Under the pieces are notes generated by a model. That model ran no database searches, was not told the DNA's origin, and saw nothing but the letters and a program-made list of their open reading frames with translations. From contig CACZAD010000029.1 of NCBI GenBank assembly GCA_902779055.1, positions 1-64,000 on the forward strand: a stretch of 64,000 nt of DNA, read 5' to 3'. The DNA is from Fibrobacter succinogenes. Its GTDB lineage: Bacteria > Fibrobacterota > Fibrobacteria > Fibrobacterales > Fibrobacteraceae. Each line of letters opens with the position of its first letter. The first letter of the stretch is position 1. The position numbers were made by a program, and so were the translations under genes. Below, one piece after another: positions 1 through 8,974 of the stretch.

Positions 1-1
1 T

Positions 2-1192
2 GATACCGCTTTTGCAAACGTTGATGTGATTCATAAGTCTGTAGAGACGAAGGTATATGTCATTGAAAATGAAACGCAGTCGCTGACTGCCGGCGATTCG
101 ATCGAACCGATTGTGTTCAAGTTCGAAAATGTCGTAAAAATTGAAAGCGTTACCGGCTTCCCGGGCGGCTTCAAGGCTGAGGTTGATAACGATACTAAAT
201 CGGTGATTGTTTTTGGTTTGGTGAGCGAAGATTCTAAGGGCCCATATACGGTTAAGCTCTCTGTGAACGGTAGTGATAATGATGCCTCTGCCGAGGCTAC
301 GATCAATGTCACTCCTGTGAAACTGAAGTTCGAACTTGTCGAAGGCAGTGACGACCTGAAGGTTGTTGCTGGTGAAGTGATTACCCCGATTGTCTATGCG
401 TACGATCATGTGAAATCTATTAACGGTAAGGGATTCCCTGCTGATTTGAAGGTGGAACAAGATAAAGAAAACAAGCTGATCAAGATTTCTGGTACGGTGA
501 ACTCCAAAGCGGCTGCCAAGGAATACGTTTATACGTTTGAACTGACGGATGTCTATTCTGAAAAGACGACGGTATCGGGAAAGATCAATGTCGTTGCTGC
601 TTCGTCCAGCTCTAGTGTTGTGGCATCCTCGAGTTCTGTGGCATCGTCCTCGAGCCACGCAACGGAATCCAGCAGCAGTGTAGTGAAATCCTCTTCCAGC
701 TCCAGCGTTGTGGCGTCTTCAAGTTCTGTGAAGTCTTCTTCGAGTTCGGCAAAGTCCAGCGATTCGAAGTCTTCGTCTAGCTCTGCAAAGACCCAGTCTT
801 CTAGCTCTAGCGCCAAGAATGACAAGTCGTCTTCCAGCTCGGCAAAGTCCAGCGATTCGAAGTCTTCGTCTAGCTCTGCAAAGGCCCAGTCTTCTAGCTC
901 CAGCAGCAAGAATGGCAAGTCTTCTTCGAGCGAAAAGAGCGACAAGATTGTGGCTGTGGCTATGAACTGCGTAAAGTTCGGCTATGCGGATAACGCACTG
1001 ACGATTGCGCTGCCGACATCTTCGATGGTGCGTGTGCAAGTGTTTGACTTGACGGGCCATCTGGTCGAAACGTTTGCGGAATCTGTGAATGGCACAAAGA
1101 GCATTAGCCTCGCTCATTTGAACCGAGGCAATTATCTGGTGCGAGTCGAAAGCAACAGTATGGTTCGTACCGCAAGAATTGCCGTGAAGTAA
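2..1192 (+). CDS. Secreted Ser-linker protein, C-terminal part (5' end outside window)
   Basis: The frame is open to the left edge, so the N-terminus is missing. About 396 residues are visible. Residues ~10-195 hold two related ~90-residue Ig-like units, each with a core like AGD/ExIxPIV followed by a GFP motif. Residues ~200-315 are a linker of Ser blocks (SSSSS) separated by short Ala/Lys/Val stretches, typical of Fibrobacter surface proteins. The last ~80 residues form a C-terminal domain with VQVFDLTGHLVETF and the ending LNRGNYLVRV...TARIAVK, which resembles type IX secretion sorting tails. Function of the missing part is unknown; a carbohydrate-active or adhesive role is inference only. 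Confidence 0.75.
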   Translation, partial: DTAFANVDVIHKSVETKVYVIENETQSLTAGDSIEPIVFKFENVVKIESVTGFPGGFKAEVDNDTKSVIVFGLVSEDSKGPYTVKLSVNGSDNDASAEATINVTPVKLKFELVEGSDDLKVVAGEVITPIVYAYDHVKSINGKGFPADLKVEQDKENKLIKISGTVNSKAAAKEYVYTFELTDVYSEKTTVSGKINVVAASSSSSVVASSSSVASSSSHATESSSSVVKSSSSSSVVASSSSVKSSSSSAKSSDSKSSSSSAKTQSSSSSAKNDKSSSSSAKSSDSKSSSSSAKAQSSSSSSKNGKSSSSEKSDKIVAVAMNCVKFGYADNALTIALPTSSMVRVQVFDLTGHLVETFAESVNGTKSISLAHLNRGNYLVRVESNSMVRTARIAVK

Positions 1193-1287
1193 GGAAACGC
1201 CCTGTCACGTCGTGCTGACGGTCAAAGGGAGAAAATTCTAGTGACTTTAAAAATAGCCCGTGAGCAGGAGCGGCAGAATAACCCTAA

Positions 1288-1319
1288 AAATAGCCCATTT
1301 GGGCTATTTATTTTTTTTT
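1288..1319 (+). terminator. Rho-independent terminator after the Ser-linker gene
   Basis: Perfect 10-bp stem AAATAGCCCA / TGGGCTATTT (1288-1297 and 1300-1309), two-base loop, followed by a long T run to 1319. It lies about 95 bases after the upstream stop codon. Confidence 0.75.
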
Positions 1320-1371
1320 ACATCTTTTCTAAATTCGACGCGAATTAACATAAAATGGGATGCTTTACCCT

Positions 1372-4300
1372 ATGAAAAACATCAAATTATTCGCATTTTT
1401 GGCAATTTTCCTCCTTTCTGCGGCTGTTTCGACCGCGTGGGCAGTGGATGTCACCTTGACTTACAAAATTTCAGTGACAGGCACTATTCCACATGCCTAT
1501 ATTACCAACGCGGACGGTGAAACCGCTTGCGATTGGACGAATGGCATAGGTGTCCTTTGGCCTGCGAACAAAGGGCACACCATGAACGATGGTTATGGCA
1601 TCACTTTCACGCCCAATCAAGAATTGGACAAGACCGGCAAAAACGAAAAAAACAAATCGACATCCACGACAGCCTTCAGGACCGAAAAAGAAACGTTTTT
1701 CACGGTGTCGGTGGGCAAAGAGGGCTTTTACTTAAAAAGTGTGACGTTCAAGGAAGATGGTACCGAGAAAGCGTCTTCCTCTAACATCGCCCCAAACTCA
1801 ACCTCCATTCGCGTTGAGGTTCCAGAAAACAAGTTCTTCAACTACATCACCGTGGTGCTGACGGTCGATGCCTATACCGTGAGTGTACCTGAAAATCTTA
1901 CCATCAGCGACGCTTTTGCGACTATCAGCGGTGTCAATTACTACAAGGCTGGCGAAAAGTACACCCTGACGCTCTCCACGACAAACGCAAACGAAGTTAT
2001 AGACGGAATTACCGGTGTCGAAGCAACGCTTGAAGCCGACAAAAAATCCGCCACATTCGAGATGCCGAGCGAAAACGTTACCATCACGGCGACTATCGCT
2101 TCTATTGTTAAAGAATGGGACAACGGTGACGGTACCGAAGAAAGCCCCTATAAAATTACCTCCGTTGAGGACTTGAACACCCTTGCAGAACGTGTGAACG
2201 CTGGCAATGATTTCAAGGGCAAATATTTCAAGCTTACCACCGATATCGAATACTCTCACACAACCAAGTGGGAAAATGCATCCTCCAGTACCGAGCATAA
2301 TTTCACCCCAATCGGCATCTACGATGATTATTCAGGTGACACATATACGTTCAATGGCATATTTGATGGTGACGGCAAAACCATCCGCGGAATCCGCATC
2401 AATTCTGATGAGTATTTTTTTCGTGTAGGTCTTTTTGGCGTTCTTGGCTGGGATGCAGAAGTCAAGAATCTAAGAGTAGCTGATGCAGTCATTTCTGCTT
2501 ACGATGTGTTCGGCACTATTGCGGGAGAGAATTCCGGCAAAATTCGTGACTGTATTGTAGACTCCGTTTTATTCAAAGGTGTTCCGCGTATGTGTGGCGG
2601 CATAGCGGGTTATAATCAAGGAACACTCAGCGGTAACTTAGTAATCCGCGTTACCATTTCCACCGGACGTGGTTACGGTGCCGTTGCGGGCATTAACAGC
2701 AGTGGTCGCCTAAGTAATAATTTCTACACCGCCTGTACTTTTACCGGAGTTGAGAATGCAACCAACGTCGGCATTGCTGATGAAAAAGCGTTCTACGCCA
2801 GTTTACAAGTCTCCTACGATGTAACAGAAAACAACGGTGCCGTAAGTATTCATGCAGTCACCCTCGGCGAAGGCATATCTATCACAAGTCCTAAAAGCCC
2901 GATTTACACGGACAATGACAAAAACGCCTACTACATGGCTGGCGAAATCTGCACCATCACCGTTGCAAACGAAGACGGCATCATTGAAAAAATTACTGGC
3001 GTAACGGCTTCCAACGAGAACGTAACAATGAACCTCGCTGCCGACAGAAAATCCGCAACATTCACGATGCCGAGCGAAAACGTTACAATCACCGCCGAAT
3101 TCCCCTCGACTGTCGTTGGTTATACCGTGAGCGCACCTGAAAATCTTACCATCAGCGACGCTTTTGCGACCATTGAAGGTGTCGATTACTACAAGGTTGG
3201 CGAGACATACACCTTGACAGCCAAGGAAAATGAAATCATAAATACGATTACTGGCGTAACGGCTTCCAACGAGAACGTTACAATGAACCTCGCTGCCGAC
3301 AAAAAATCCGCCACTTTCGAGATGCCGGGCGAAGATGTTACAATCACGGCTACGACTGCCGAGGTGTATACCGTGAGCGCACCTGACGATCTTACCATCA
3401 GCGACGCTTTTGCGACTATCGAAAGTGTCAATTACTACAAGGTTGGCGAGACATACACCCTGACAGCCAAGGAAAATGAAATCATAAATACGATTACCGG
3501 CGTAACGGCTTTCAACGAGACCGTAACGATAAACCTCGCTGCCGACAAAAAATCCGCAACATTCACGATGCCGAGCGAAAACGTTACCATCACGGCTACG
3601 ACAGACGAGGTGTATACCGTGAGTGTTCCTGAAAATCTTACCATCAGCGACGCTTTTGCGACTATCGAAAGTGTCAATTACTACAAGGCTGGCGAGACGT
3701 ACACCCTGACGCTCTCCAATGCAAAAGTAAATGGATTTATCGATGGAATTACTGGTGTAACAGCCACCATTGCTGCCGACCGAAAATCTGCCACCTTTAC
3801 GATGCCGAGCGAAAATGTCGAAATGTCAGCCTCGATTTCCAAAATATGGGGCGGGGATGACGGCAGGGATGGTTCCAAGGAACACCCCTACACTATCGCC
3901 TCTGTATCGGAGCTGAATGAGCTTGCGTTGGTTGTCAATTCTGGCAATGATTTCACGGACACGTACTTTGAAGTTATCAAGGACATTGTTTACGATGTTA
4001 CCCAAACTGACAACGGGAACAACTACACCGCAATCGGATATGATGGTAGACATCCATTCAATGGCAAGTTCAATGGCAATGGCCATACCATCAGCGGCAT
4101 CCGCATCAACAAGATTGATGTCATGCAACAGGGGCTTTTCGGTTTTCTCGGCGAAAGTGCCGAAGTCAAGAATGTCAAACTCGCCGATGTAGAAATTACA
4201 GGCGGACAGTTTACTGGCGGCATTGCAGGGGTGAACGAAGGCTCGATTCGCAACTGCACTGTAGAAAAATCTGTTAAAATAGCATCCGCGAACGGTTACG

Positions 4301-7300
4301 TCGGCGGCGTAGCGGGTTTTAATTACGATACGGGTACGGTAACCGGTTGTATCAGTTCTGCTACGCTAACGGGCTCGGGTGTGTATAGTAAATTTTTCGG
4401 CGGCATAGTGGGTACTAATTACGGTACGGTTAGTGACAACCTGGCCATAAATGTCTCGGTTTCTGCACCGGATGTTTATGGCGCCGTGGTTGGGGAAAAT
4501 GGCAATAAATTTAAACTTTCGAACAACTTCTACATGGCCTGTACTGTGGCTGACGTGAAAAATGCCACTAACGTTGGTGTTTACGGCGGCGACGTTACGG
4601 AAAACAACGGTGCCGTAAGCATTCACGCCGTTACCCTCGGTGAAGGTTTTTCTATCGTAACTCCAGAAAAACCCATCTATACGGACAATGACCGGCACAA
4701 TTACTACAAGGCTGGCGAAACGCTCACCCTCGAAATCAATTTTGCTGGCGAAAAAAAGACCGCCACTTTCAATATGCCGAACAGGGATGTCGAAATCGCT
4801 GCAACGGCTTCTGAACTCCATACGGTGACTGTTCCTGAAGGCCTTGATATCAGTGAACCGTACCTCACTATTGGTGGAATCAAATACTACAGGCTTGGCG
4901 AAACATACACCCTGACGCTTACTACCGCAAAAATCGATGAAGTCATTGGCGAAATTACCGGCGTAACGGCCTCCATTGCAAACGATGGAAAATCCGCCAC
5001 CTTCACTATGCCGAGCGAAAACGTTAAAATTTCCGCCACGATTTCCAAAATACTATGGGGCGGGGATGACGGCAGGGATGGTTCCAAGGAACACCCCTAT
5101 ACTATCGCTTCGGCAGCGGAACTGAGTGTGCTTGCTTTGGCTGTCAATTCCGGCAATGATTTCAAGGACACGTACTTCGAGGTTGTCGAGGACATTGTTT
5201 ACGATGTTACCCAAACTGACAACGGAAACAACTACACCGCAATCGGAAATGAAAAGCTTCCATTCAATGGCAAGTTCAATGGCAATGGCCATACTATCAG
5301 CGGCATCCGCATCAACAAACCCAAAGACTATTATCAAGGACTTTTCGGTTATCTCGACGAAGGTGCCGAAGTCGAGAATGTCAAACTCGCCGATGTAGAA
5401 ATTACGGCAAACCATTATGCTGGCGGTATTGCGGGGGAAAGCAAGGGCTCGATCCGCAACTGCACTGTAGAAAAATCTGTTAAATTGGCTGCCACTGGCA
5501 TGGATAGTAGATTTTTCGGCGGCATAGCGGGTGTTAATGGCGGTACTGTATCGGGTTGTACCAGTTCCGCTACGCTGACTGCCACGGGCGTGGATAGTAG
5601 ATTTTTCGGCGGCATCGTGGGTGATAACGGCGGTACGGTATCGGGTTGTACCAGTTCCGCTACGCTAACGGGCTCGGGTTATGATCGTGAATTCGGCGGC
5701 ATCGTGGGTCAAAATGGCGGTACGGTATCGGGTAATACCAGTTCCGCCACGCTGACTACCACGGGCGTGGATAGTAGATTTTTCGGCGGCATCGTGGGTC
5801 ACAGTTGGAAGGGTTTTATCAGTAACAATATTGCAAAAAATGTCACGGTTTCTGCACCAGAATATTATGGCGCCGTGGTTGGAGAAACTGAAGACTCTAA
5901 ACTTGAGAACAACTTCTACACCGCTTGCACCGTGAATGGCGTGGAAAATGCCACTAACGTTGGTGTTGATGGTAGCGACGTTACTGAAAACTACGGCGCT
6001 GTCGGCATTAGTTTCACCGAGCCTACTGCTGTAAAGGACCTTGTCTATAACAAGTTGTCGCATGAACTTGTAACGGCAGGCACGACCAGCTTCGGCACAT
6101 TGCTTTACAGCCTTGATGGTGAAAATTACGGCACCGAAATCCCCACCGCCACCGATGCAAAAACTTATACCGTCTATTATAGGGTGGACAAAGACGGTGA
6201 AAATGTGATTTTGCCGCGAACAATCAAAGTGTCTATCGCCAAGATTCCGCTCACCGTCACCGCCAAGAACAAAATCATCGCTTACGGTGATGATCCCGCA
6301 AATGATGGTGTTGAATATGATGGCTTTGTCGGCGAAGAAAATGCATCGGTTTTGGGTGGCGAGCTCTCGTATAGTTACAGCTACAAAAAGCTCGACAAGG
6401 CTGGCGAATATACGATTACGCCAAGTGGATTGACCTCCGGCAACTACGAGATTACCTTTGCCGCAGGCACGCTGACTGTCAAGAAGGCAGATGTCTCCGT
6501 GGAAGCTCCGGTTGCTAAGGAAAAGCTCGTTTACAGCGGCAAATCACAGGAACTTGTAACGGCCGGCAAGACCAACTTCGGAATGTTGCTTTACAGCCTC
6601 GATGGTAAGAAGTATTCTTCTGAAATCCCAGCCGCCACGGACGCAAAGACCTATACCGTCTATTACAAGGTCGAAGGAAGTGACAACTGGAATGCGTTCG
6701 ATGCGAAAAAGATTGAAGTGTCTATCGCGAAGGCTGATGTCTCTGTGGAAGCACTGGCAGCCAAGGAAAAGCTCGCTTACAGCGGCAAAGCCCAGGAACT
6801 TGTAACGGCGGGCAAGACCAACTTCGGTACATTGCTTTACAGCCTCGATGGTAAGAAGTATTCTTCTGAAATCCCAACTGCTACGGATGCAAAGACTTAT
6901 ACCGTCTATTACAAGGTCGAAGGAAGTGACACTGTTACCGCGAAGGACAAGTCCATCGTTTACGGCAAGGAACCTGCAAATGACGGCGTCAAGTACAGCG
7001 GCTTTGTCGGCGAAGAAAATGAGTCGGTTTTGGGTGGCAAGCTCTCGTATAGCTACAACTACAAAAAGCTCGACAAGGTCGGCAAATATACGATTACGCC
7101 TAGCGGCTTGACCGCAGGCAACTACGAGATTACCTTTGCCGCAGGCACGCTGACTGTCAAGAAGGCTGATGTCTCTGTGGAAGCTCCGGTCGCTAAGGAA
7201 AATCTCGTTTACAACGGCAAAGCCCAGGAACTTGTAACGGCTGGCAAGACCAACTTCGGCAAATTGCTTTACAGCCTCGATGGTAAGAAGTATTCTTCTG

Positions 7301-7455
7301 AAATCCCAACTGCTACGGATGCAAAGACTTATACCGTCTATTACAAGGTCGAAGGAAGTGAGGTCATAAAAGTGGGCGCAGATCGTACCTTTGACCTCAA
7401 GGGTCGCCCGGTCCGTGGCTCGTCGAATGCCCGAGGTGCTTACTATAAGAAGTAA
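1372..7455 (+). CDS. Giant secreted repeat protein (InlB-like repeats, GLUG-type modules, MBG-type repeats)
   Basis: A 2027-residue protein. The start is placed at ATG 1372 because it gives a clean signal peptide (MKNIKLFAFLAIFLLSAAVS, cleavage near AWA-VD); an in-frame ATG lies 12 bases upstream. Four near-identical ~80-residue units (TVS.PENLTISDAFATI ... SATF.MPSENVTITA) occur at residues ~169-243 and, in tandem, ~582-823. Three ~250-residue modules (~247-486, ~826-1083, ~1229-1540) contain GLUG-like repeats (GGIAG.N.G.I..CTV) as in adhesins. Residues ~1543-1998 alternate MBG-type units (VTAK.K.I.YG) and YSLDGKKYSSEIP units. The tail ends FDLKGRPVRG...GAYYKK. Likely a surface adhesin or matrix protein; no catalytic motif is visible. 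Confidence 0.8.
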   Translation: MKNIKLFAFLAIFLLSAAVSTAWAVDVTLTYKISVTGTIPHAYITNADGETACDWTNGIGVLWPANKGHTMNDGYGITFTPNQELDKTGKNEKNKSTSTTAFRTEKETFFTVSVGKEGFYLKSVTFKEDGTEKASSSNIAPNSTSIRVEVPENKFFNYITVVLTVDAYTVSVPENLTISDAFATISGVNYYKAGEKYTLTLSTTNANEVIDGITGVEATLEADKKSATFEMPSENVTITATIASIVKEWDNGDGTEESPYKITSVEDLNTLAERVNAGNDFKGKYFKLTTDIEYSHTTKWENASSSTEHNFTPIGIYDDYSGDTYTFNGIFDGDGKTIRGIRINSDEYFFRVGLFGVLGWDAEVKNLRVADAVISAYDVFGTIAGENSGKIRDCIVDSVLFKGVPRMCGGIAGYNQGTLSGNLVIRVTISTGRGYGAVAGINSSGRLSNNFYTACTFTGVENATNVGIADEKAFYASLQVSYDVTENNGAVSIHAVTLGEGISITSPKSPIYTDNDKNAYYMAGEICTITVANEDGIIEKITGVTASNENVTMNLAADRKSATFTMPSENVTITAEFPSTVVGYTVSAPENLTISDAFATIEGVDYYKVGETYTLTAKENEIINTITGVTASNENVTMNLAADKKSATFEMPGEDVTITATTAEVYTVSAPDDLTISDAFATIESVNYYKVGETYTLTAKENEIINTITGVTAFNETVTINLAADKKSATFTMPSENVTITATTDEVYTVSVPENLTISDAFATIESVNYYKAGETYTLTLSNAKVNGFIDGITGVTATIAADRKSATFTMPSENVEMSASISKIWGGDDGRDGSKEHPYTIASVSELNELALVVNSGNDFTDTYFEVIKDIVYDVTQTDNGNNYTAIGYDGRHPFNGKFNGNGHTISGIRINKIDVMQQGLFGFLGESAEVKNVKLADVEITGGQFTGGIAGVNEGSIRNCTVEKSVKIASANGYVGGVAGFNYDTGTVTGCISSATLTGSGVYSKFFGGIVGTNYGTVSDNLAINVSVSAPDVYGAVVGENGNKFKLSNNFYMACTVADVKNATNVGVYGGDVTENNGAVSIHAVTLGEGFSIVTPEKPIYTDNDRHNYYKAGETLTLEINFAGEKKTATFNMPNRDVEIAATASELHTVTVPEGLDISEPYLTIGGIKYYRLGETYTLTLTTAKIDEVIGEITGVTASIANDGKSATFTMPSENVKISATISKILWGGDDGRDGSKEHPYTIASAAELSVLALAVNSGNDFKDTYFEVVEDIVYDVTQTDNGNNYTAIGNEKLPFNGKFNGNGHTISGIRINKPKDYYQGLFGYLDEGAEVENVKLADVEITANHYAGGIAGESKGSIRNCTVEKSVKLAATGMDSRFFGGIAGVNGGTVSGCTSSATLTATGVDSRFFGGIVGDNGGTVSGCTSSATLTGSGYDREFGGIVGQNGGTVSGNTSSATLTTTGVDSRFFGGIVGHSWKGFISNNIAKNVTVSAPEYYGAVVGETEDSKLENNFYTACTVNGVENATNVGVDGSDVTENYGAVGISFTEPTAVKDLVYNKLSHELVTAGTTSFGTLLYSLDGENYGTEIPTATDAKTYTVYYRVDKDGENVILPRTIKVSIAKIPLTVTAKNKIIAYGDDPANDGVEYDGFVGEENASVLGGELSYSYSYKKLDKAGEYTITPSGLTSGNYEITFAAGTLTVKKADVSVEAPVAKEKLVYSGKSQELVTAGKTNFGMLLYSLDGKKYSSEIPAATDAKTYTVYYKVEGSDNWNAFDAKKIEVSIAKADVSVEALAAKEKLAYSGKAQELVTAGKTNFGTLLYSLDGKKYSSEIPTATDAKTYTVYYKVEGSDTVTAKDKSIVYGKEPANDGVKYSGFVGEENESVLGGKLSYSYNYKKLDKVGKYTITPSGLTAGNYEITFAAGTLTVKKADVSVEAPVAKENLVYNGKAQELVTAGKTNFGKLLYSLDGKKYSSEIPTATDAKTYTVYYKVEGSEVIKVGADRTFDLKGRPVRGSSNARGAYYKK

Positions 7456-7456
7456 C

Positions 7457-7540
7457 CTCGCTCATTTGAACAGGGGCAGCTACCTTGTGCGTGTCGAAAA
7501 CAACAGCCAGATGCGTACGGCACGAATCGTCGTGAAGTAG
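7457..7540 (+). pseudogene. Orphan type IX-like sorting-tail remnant, out of frame
   Basis: Directly after the stop of the giant repeat protein, the +1 frame reads LAHLNRGSYLVRVENNSQMR followed by TARIVVK and a TAG stop at 7538. This closely matches the last 27 residues of the Ser-linker protein ending at 1192 (LAHLNRGNYLVRVESNSMVR...). It has no start of its own. It is best read as the leftover 3' end of another secreted-protein gene displaced by recombination, or as the original tail of the giant gene cut off by a frameshift. Confidence 0.7.
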
Positions 7541-7588
7541 GGCTGCCTATAGAACTTCGCAAAGCGTGCCTTTGCGAAAATGCAAAAG

Positions 7589-7613
7589 ACTCCGCAATAT
7601 GCGGAGTTTTTTT
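7589..7613 (+). terminator. Rho-independent terminator
   Basis: Stem ACTCCGCA / TGCGGAGT with a three-base loop, then seven T. It closes the transcription unit of the giant repeat protein and tail remnant. Confidence 0.8.
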
Positions 7614-7616
7614 GTT

Positions 7617-7682
7617 GTCATTCCGGCCTGTCATCCCGGACCCTGTTCCGGGATGGCATCGCCTTTAATATGTGTAAGGTGA
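7617..7682. repeat. Dispersed REP-like palindromic element (family A)
   Basis: Contains TGTCATTCCGG, then CATCCCGGA...TCCGGGATG as an inverted repeat, then the family tail ATCGCCTTTAATATGTGTAA followed by GGTGA. The same building blocks recur at about ten places in the window. It fills the gap between the terminator and the stop of the convergent nucleotidyltransferase gene. Confidence 0.75.
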
Positions 7683-7691
7683 TTTATAAGA

Positions 7692-8792
7692 TTAGAGTGC
7701 GATTTTTCGGCGCCGGATGCGTTCGGGAATGAGTGAAATCGTTGCTATCCAGTACTTAAATTCCTTGTAAAGGAAATGCCGGGGCGACATCGGGAATATG
7801 CGCAGGTTCCAAATGCGGTCGTTGAACCAGCGTTTGAACACGTTGCGCTTGTAAGTCCTTTTGGCTCCGAAATCCCCTTCGGCAAATGTTGCGCGGTACA
7901 GGACTTTGCTGTAGAACTTGCTGGGGGCACATAGCATTTGCTCTCGCGGCAACTTGAAGACTCGCCCCAAGACCCCCATAATAGCAGCACAACCCTGCCG
8001 CATACCGATTTTCTTGACGAATTCCCATGTGTACTGACGGTCCGCCTCGGTAGAGTGTGTCAGTAGCATATAGTAATCCATATACTGCCTAAAACCAATT
8101 CCCGAAAGTAAAGCGTGCTTGTACAAATGAACGAGCTGCATCAGCAGCGCAAATCGGATGCTTGGGCTGTAAAAGCCTTCGGGCGTAAGCGTCAGGTTTT
8201 CAAGCTCTGGTTCCAGGACTTTCAGGATTTCGTCATAAGTCTTGTTCAAGCGGATGGCATATGTTGCAGACATGGGCTTGTGATGGACTTCTACAAGCAC
8301 GCCTTTTTCGTTTACAAATTCAACATCATGAAAATGGGGAGTTAAATGTTTAAGATTTTGAATACCAAGCCCTTGCAGCAAGGCCTCAACTTTGTCATAA
8401 CCGCCGGGAACATAGATGTCAATGTCGCCAGGCTGCCTAGAAAATGGGTCGGGGTAGAGGCGCGCATTGGCCTGGCCTTTCAAGATGGCGCTGCGGAATC
8501 CGCGTTCGGCAAACATTTGTGTGTAATGGGCCGATTCCTGGTTGAATAGGCGGTTCTTGCCACGGATGGCTTCGGCATCTCTTGCCCAAAGCAACATTAA
8601 CAGACGTGGTGGCTGAGATTCCTTGGGTAAACGCTCTATGGCGTTGTAAGCGACCCCCAGCATTGTTTGGCGATGCGCCATTGTGTAGAGCGCTTGCCAT
8701 TCCTTGTCGGTCGGTATATACGGAAAAACCTGCGAGAGCCCGAGGGCGACTCGCAGGAGTTCACAGAACATTCCGTTGACTGTATGATTCAA
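7692..8792 (-). CDS. Nucleotidyltransferase family protein (NTP_transf_5 type)
   Basis: A 366-residue protein with the nucleotidyltransferase signature: ILKGQANA at residues 103-110 followed by GDIDIYV (DxD at 123-125), as in the uncharacterised NTP_transf_5 family. The start is a TTG at 8792, preceded eight bases upstream by AAGG and only three bases after the stop of the 53-residue peptide gene, so it is probably translationally coupled; an ATG seven codons in is the alternative. Members of this family occur in some lasso-peptide and other RiPP loci, where their role is poorly known. Last gene of a three-gene minus-strand operon. Substrate unknown. Confidence 0.8.
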   Translation of the reverse strand: MNHTVNGMFCELLRVALGLSQVFPYIPTDKEWQALYTMAHRQTMLGVAYNAIERLPKESQPPRLLMLLWARDAEAIRGKNRLFNQESAHYTQMFAERGFRSAILKGQANARLYPDPFSRQPGDIDIYVPGGYDKVEALLQGLGIQNLKHLTPHFHDVEFVNEKGVLVEVHHKPMSATYAIRLNKTYDEILKVLEPELENLTLTPEGFYSPSIRFALLMQLVHLYKHALLSGIGFRQYMDYYMLLTHSTEADRQYTWEFVKKIGMRQGCAAIMGVLGRVFKLPREQMLCAPSKFYSKVLYRATFAEGDFGAKRTYKRNVFKRWFNDRIWNLRIFPMSPRHFLYKEFKYWIATISLIPERIRRRKIAL

Positions 8793-8795
8793 GGC

Positions 8796-8957
8796 TTAAG
8801 CCTTGTTATTGTCGATTTTGCCGATGTCCAGACCCAGGATTCCATTATTGATTTCCGGAACATCAAAATTTTCTCCACCGCAAGAACCGGCCAAAAGGTT
8901 AGTTTTGCATTCAAAATCGATAGAGCTCATCTTAGGAGTTTCGTATTGCTTTTTCAT
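8796..8957 (-). CDS. Small peptide, candidate RiPP/lasso-like precursor (53 aa)
   Basis: The ATG at 8957 has a strong ribosome site (AAGGAGA, reverse of TCTCCTT) and lies 17 bases after the secreted protein gene; its stop is three bases before the nucleotidyltransferase start. The N-terminus MKKQYETPKMSSIDFE has the YxxP spacing seen in lasso-peptide leaders bound by RRE domains, followed by LLAGSCGGENFD at residues 21-32. If the G at residue 24 were core position 1, Asp would be at position 9. Two Cys (17 and 26) are present. No cyclase, RRE or leader protease is seen nearby, so a modified peptide is only a hypothesis. It also resembles short MKKxYxxP...LLAGS proteins common in gut Bacteroidota. 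Confidence 0.75.
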   Translation of the reverse strand: MKKQYETPKMSSIDFECKTNLLAGSCGGENFDVPEINNGILGLDIGKIDNNKA

Positions 8958-8974
8958 GATAAATCTCCTTTGGA

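Noticed and set aside
553..945. Glu/Leu-rich open frame opposite the Ser linker
   Set aside because: Produced by complementing poly-Ser codons (low complexity).
1260..1520. 86-codon plus-strand ORF over the first terminator
   Set aside because: Overlaps a strong terminator and the signal peptide region of the giant gene in another frame.
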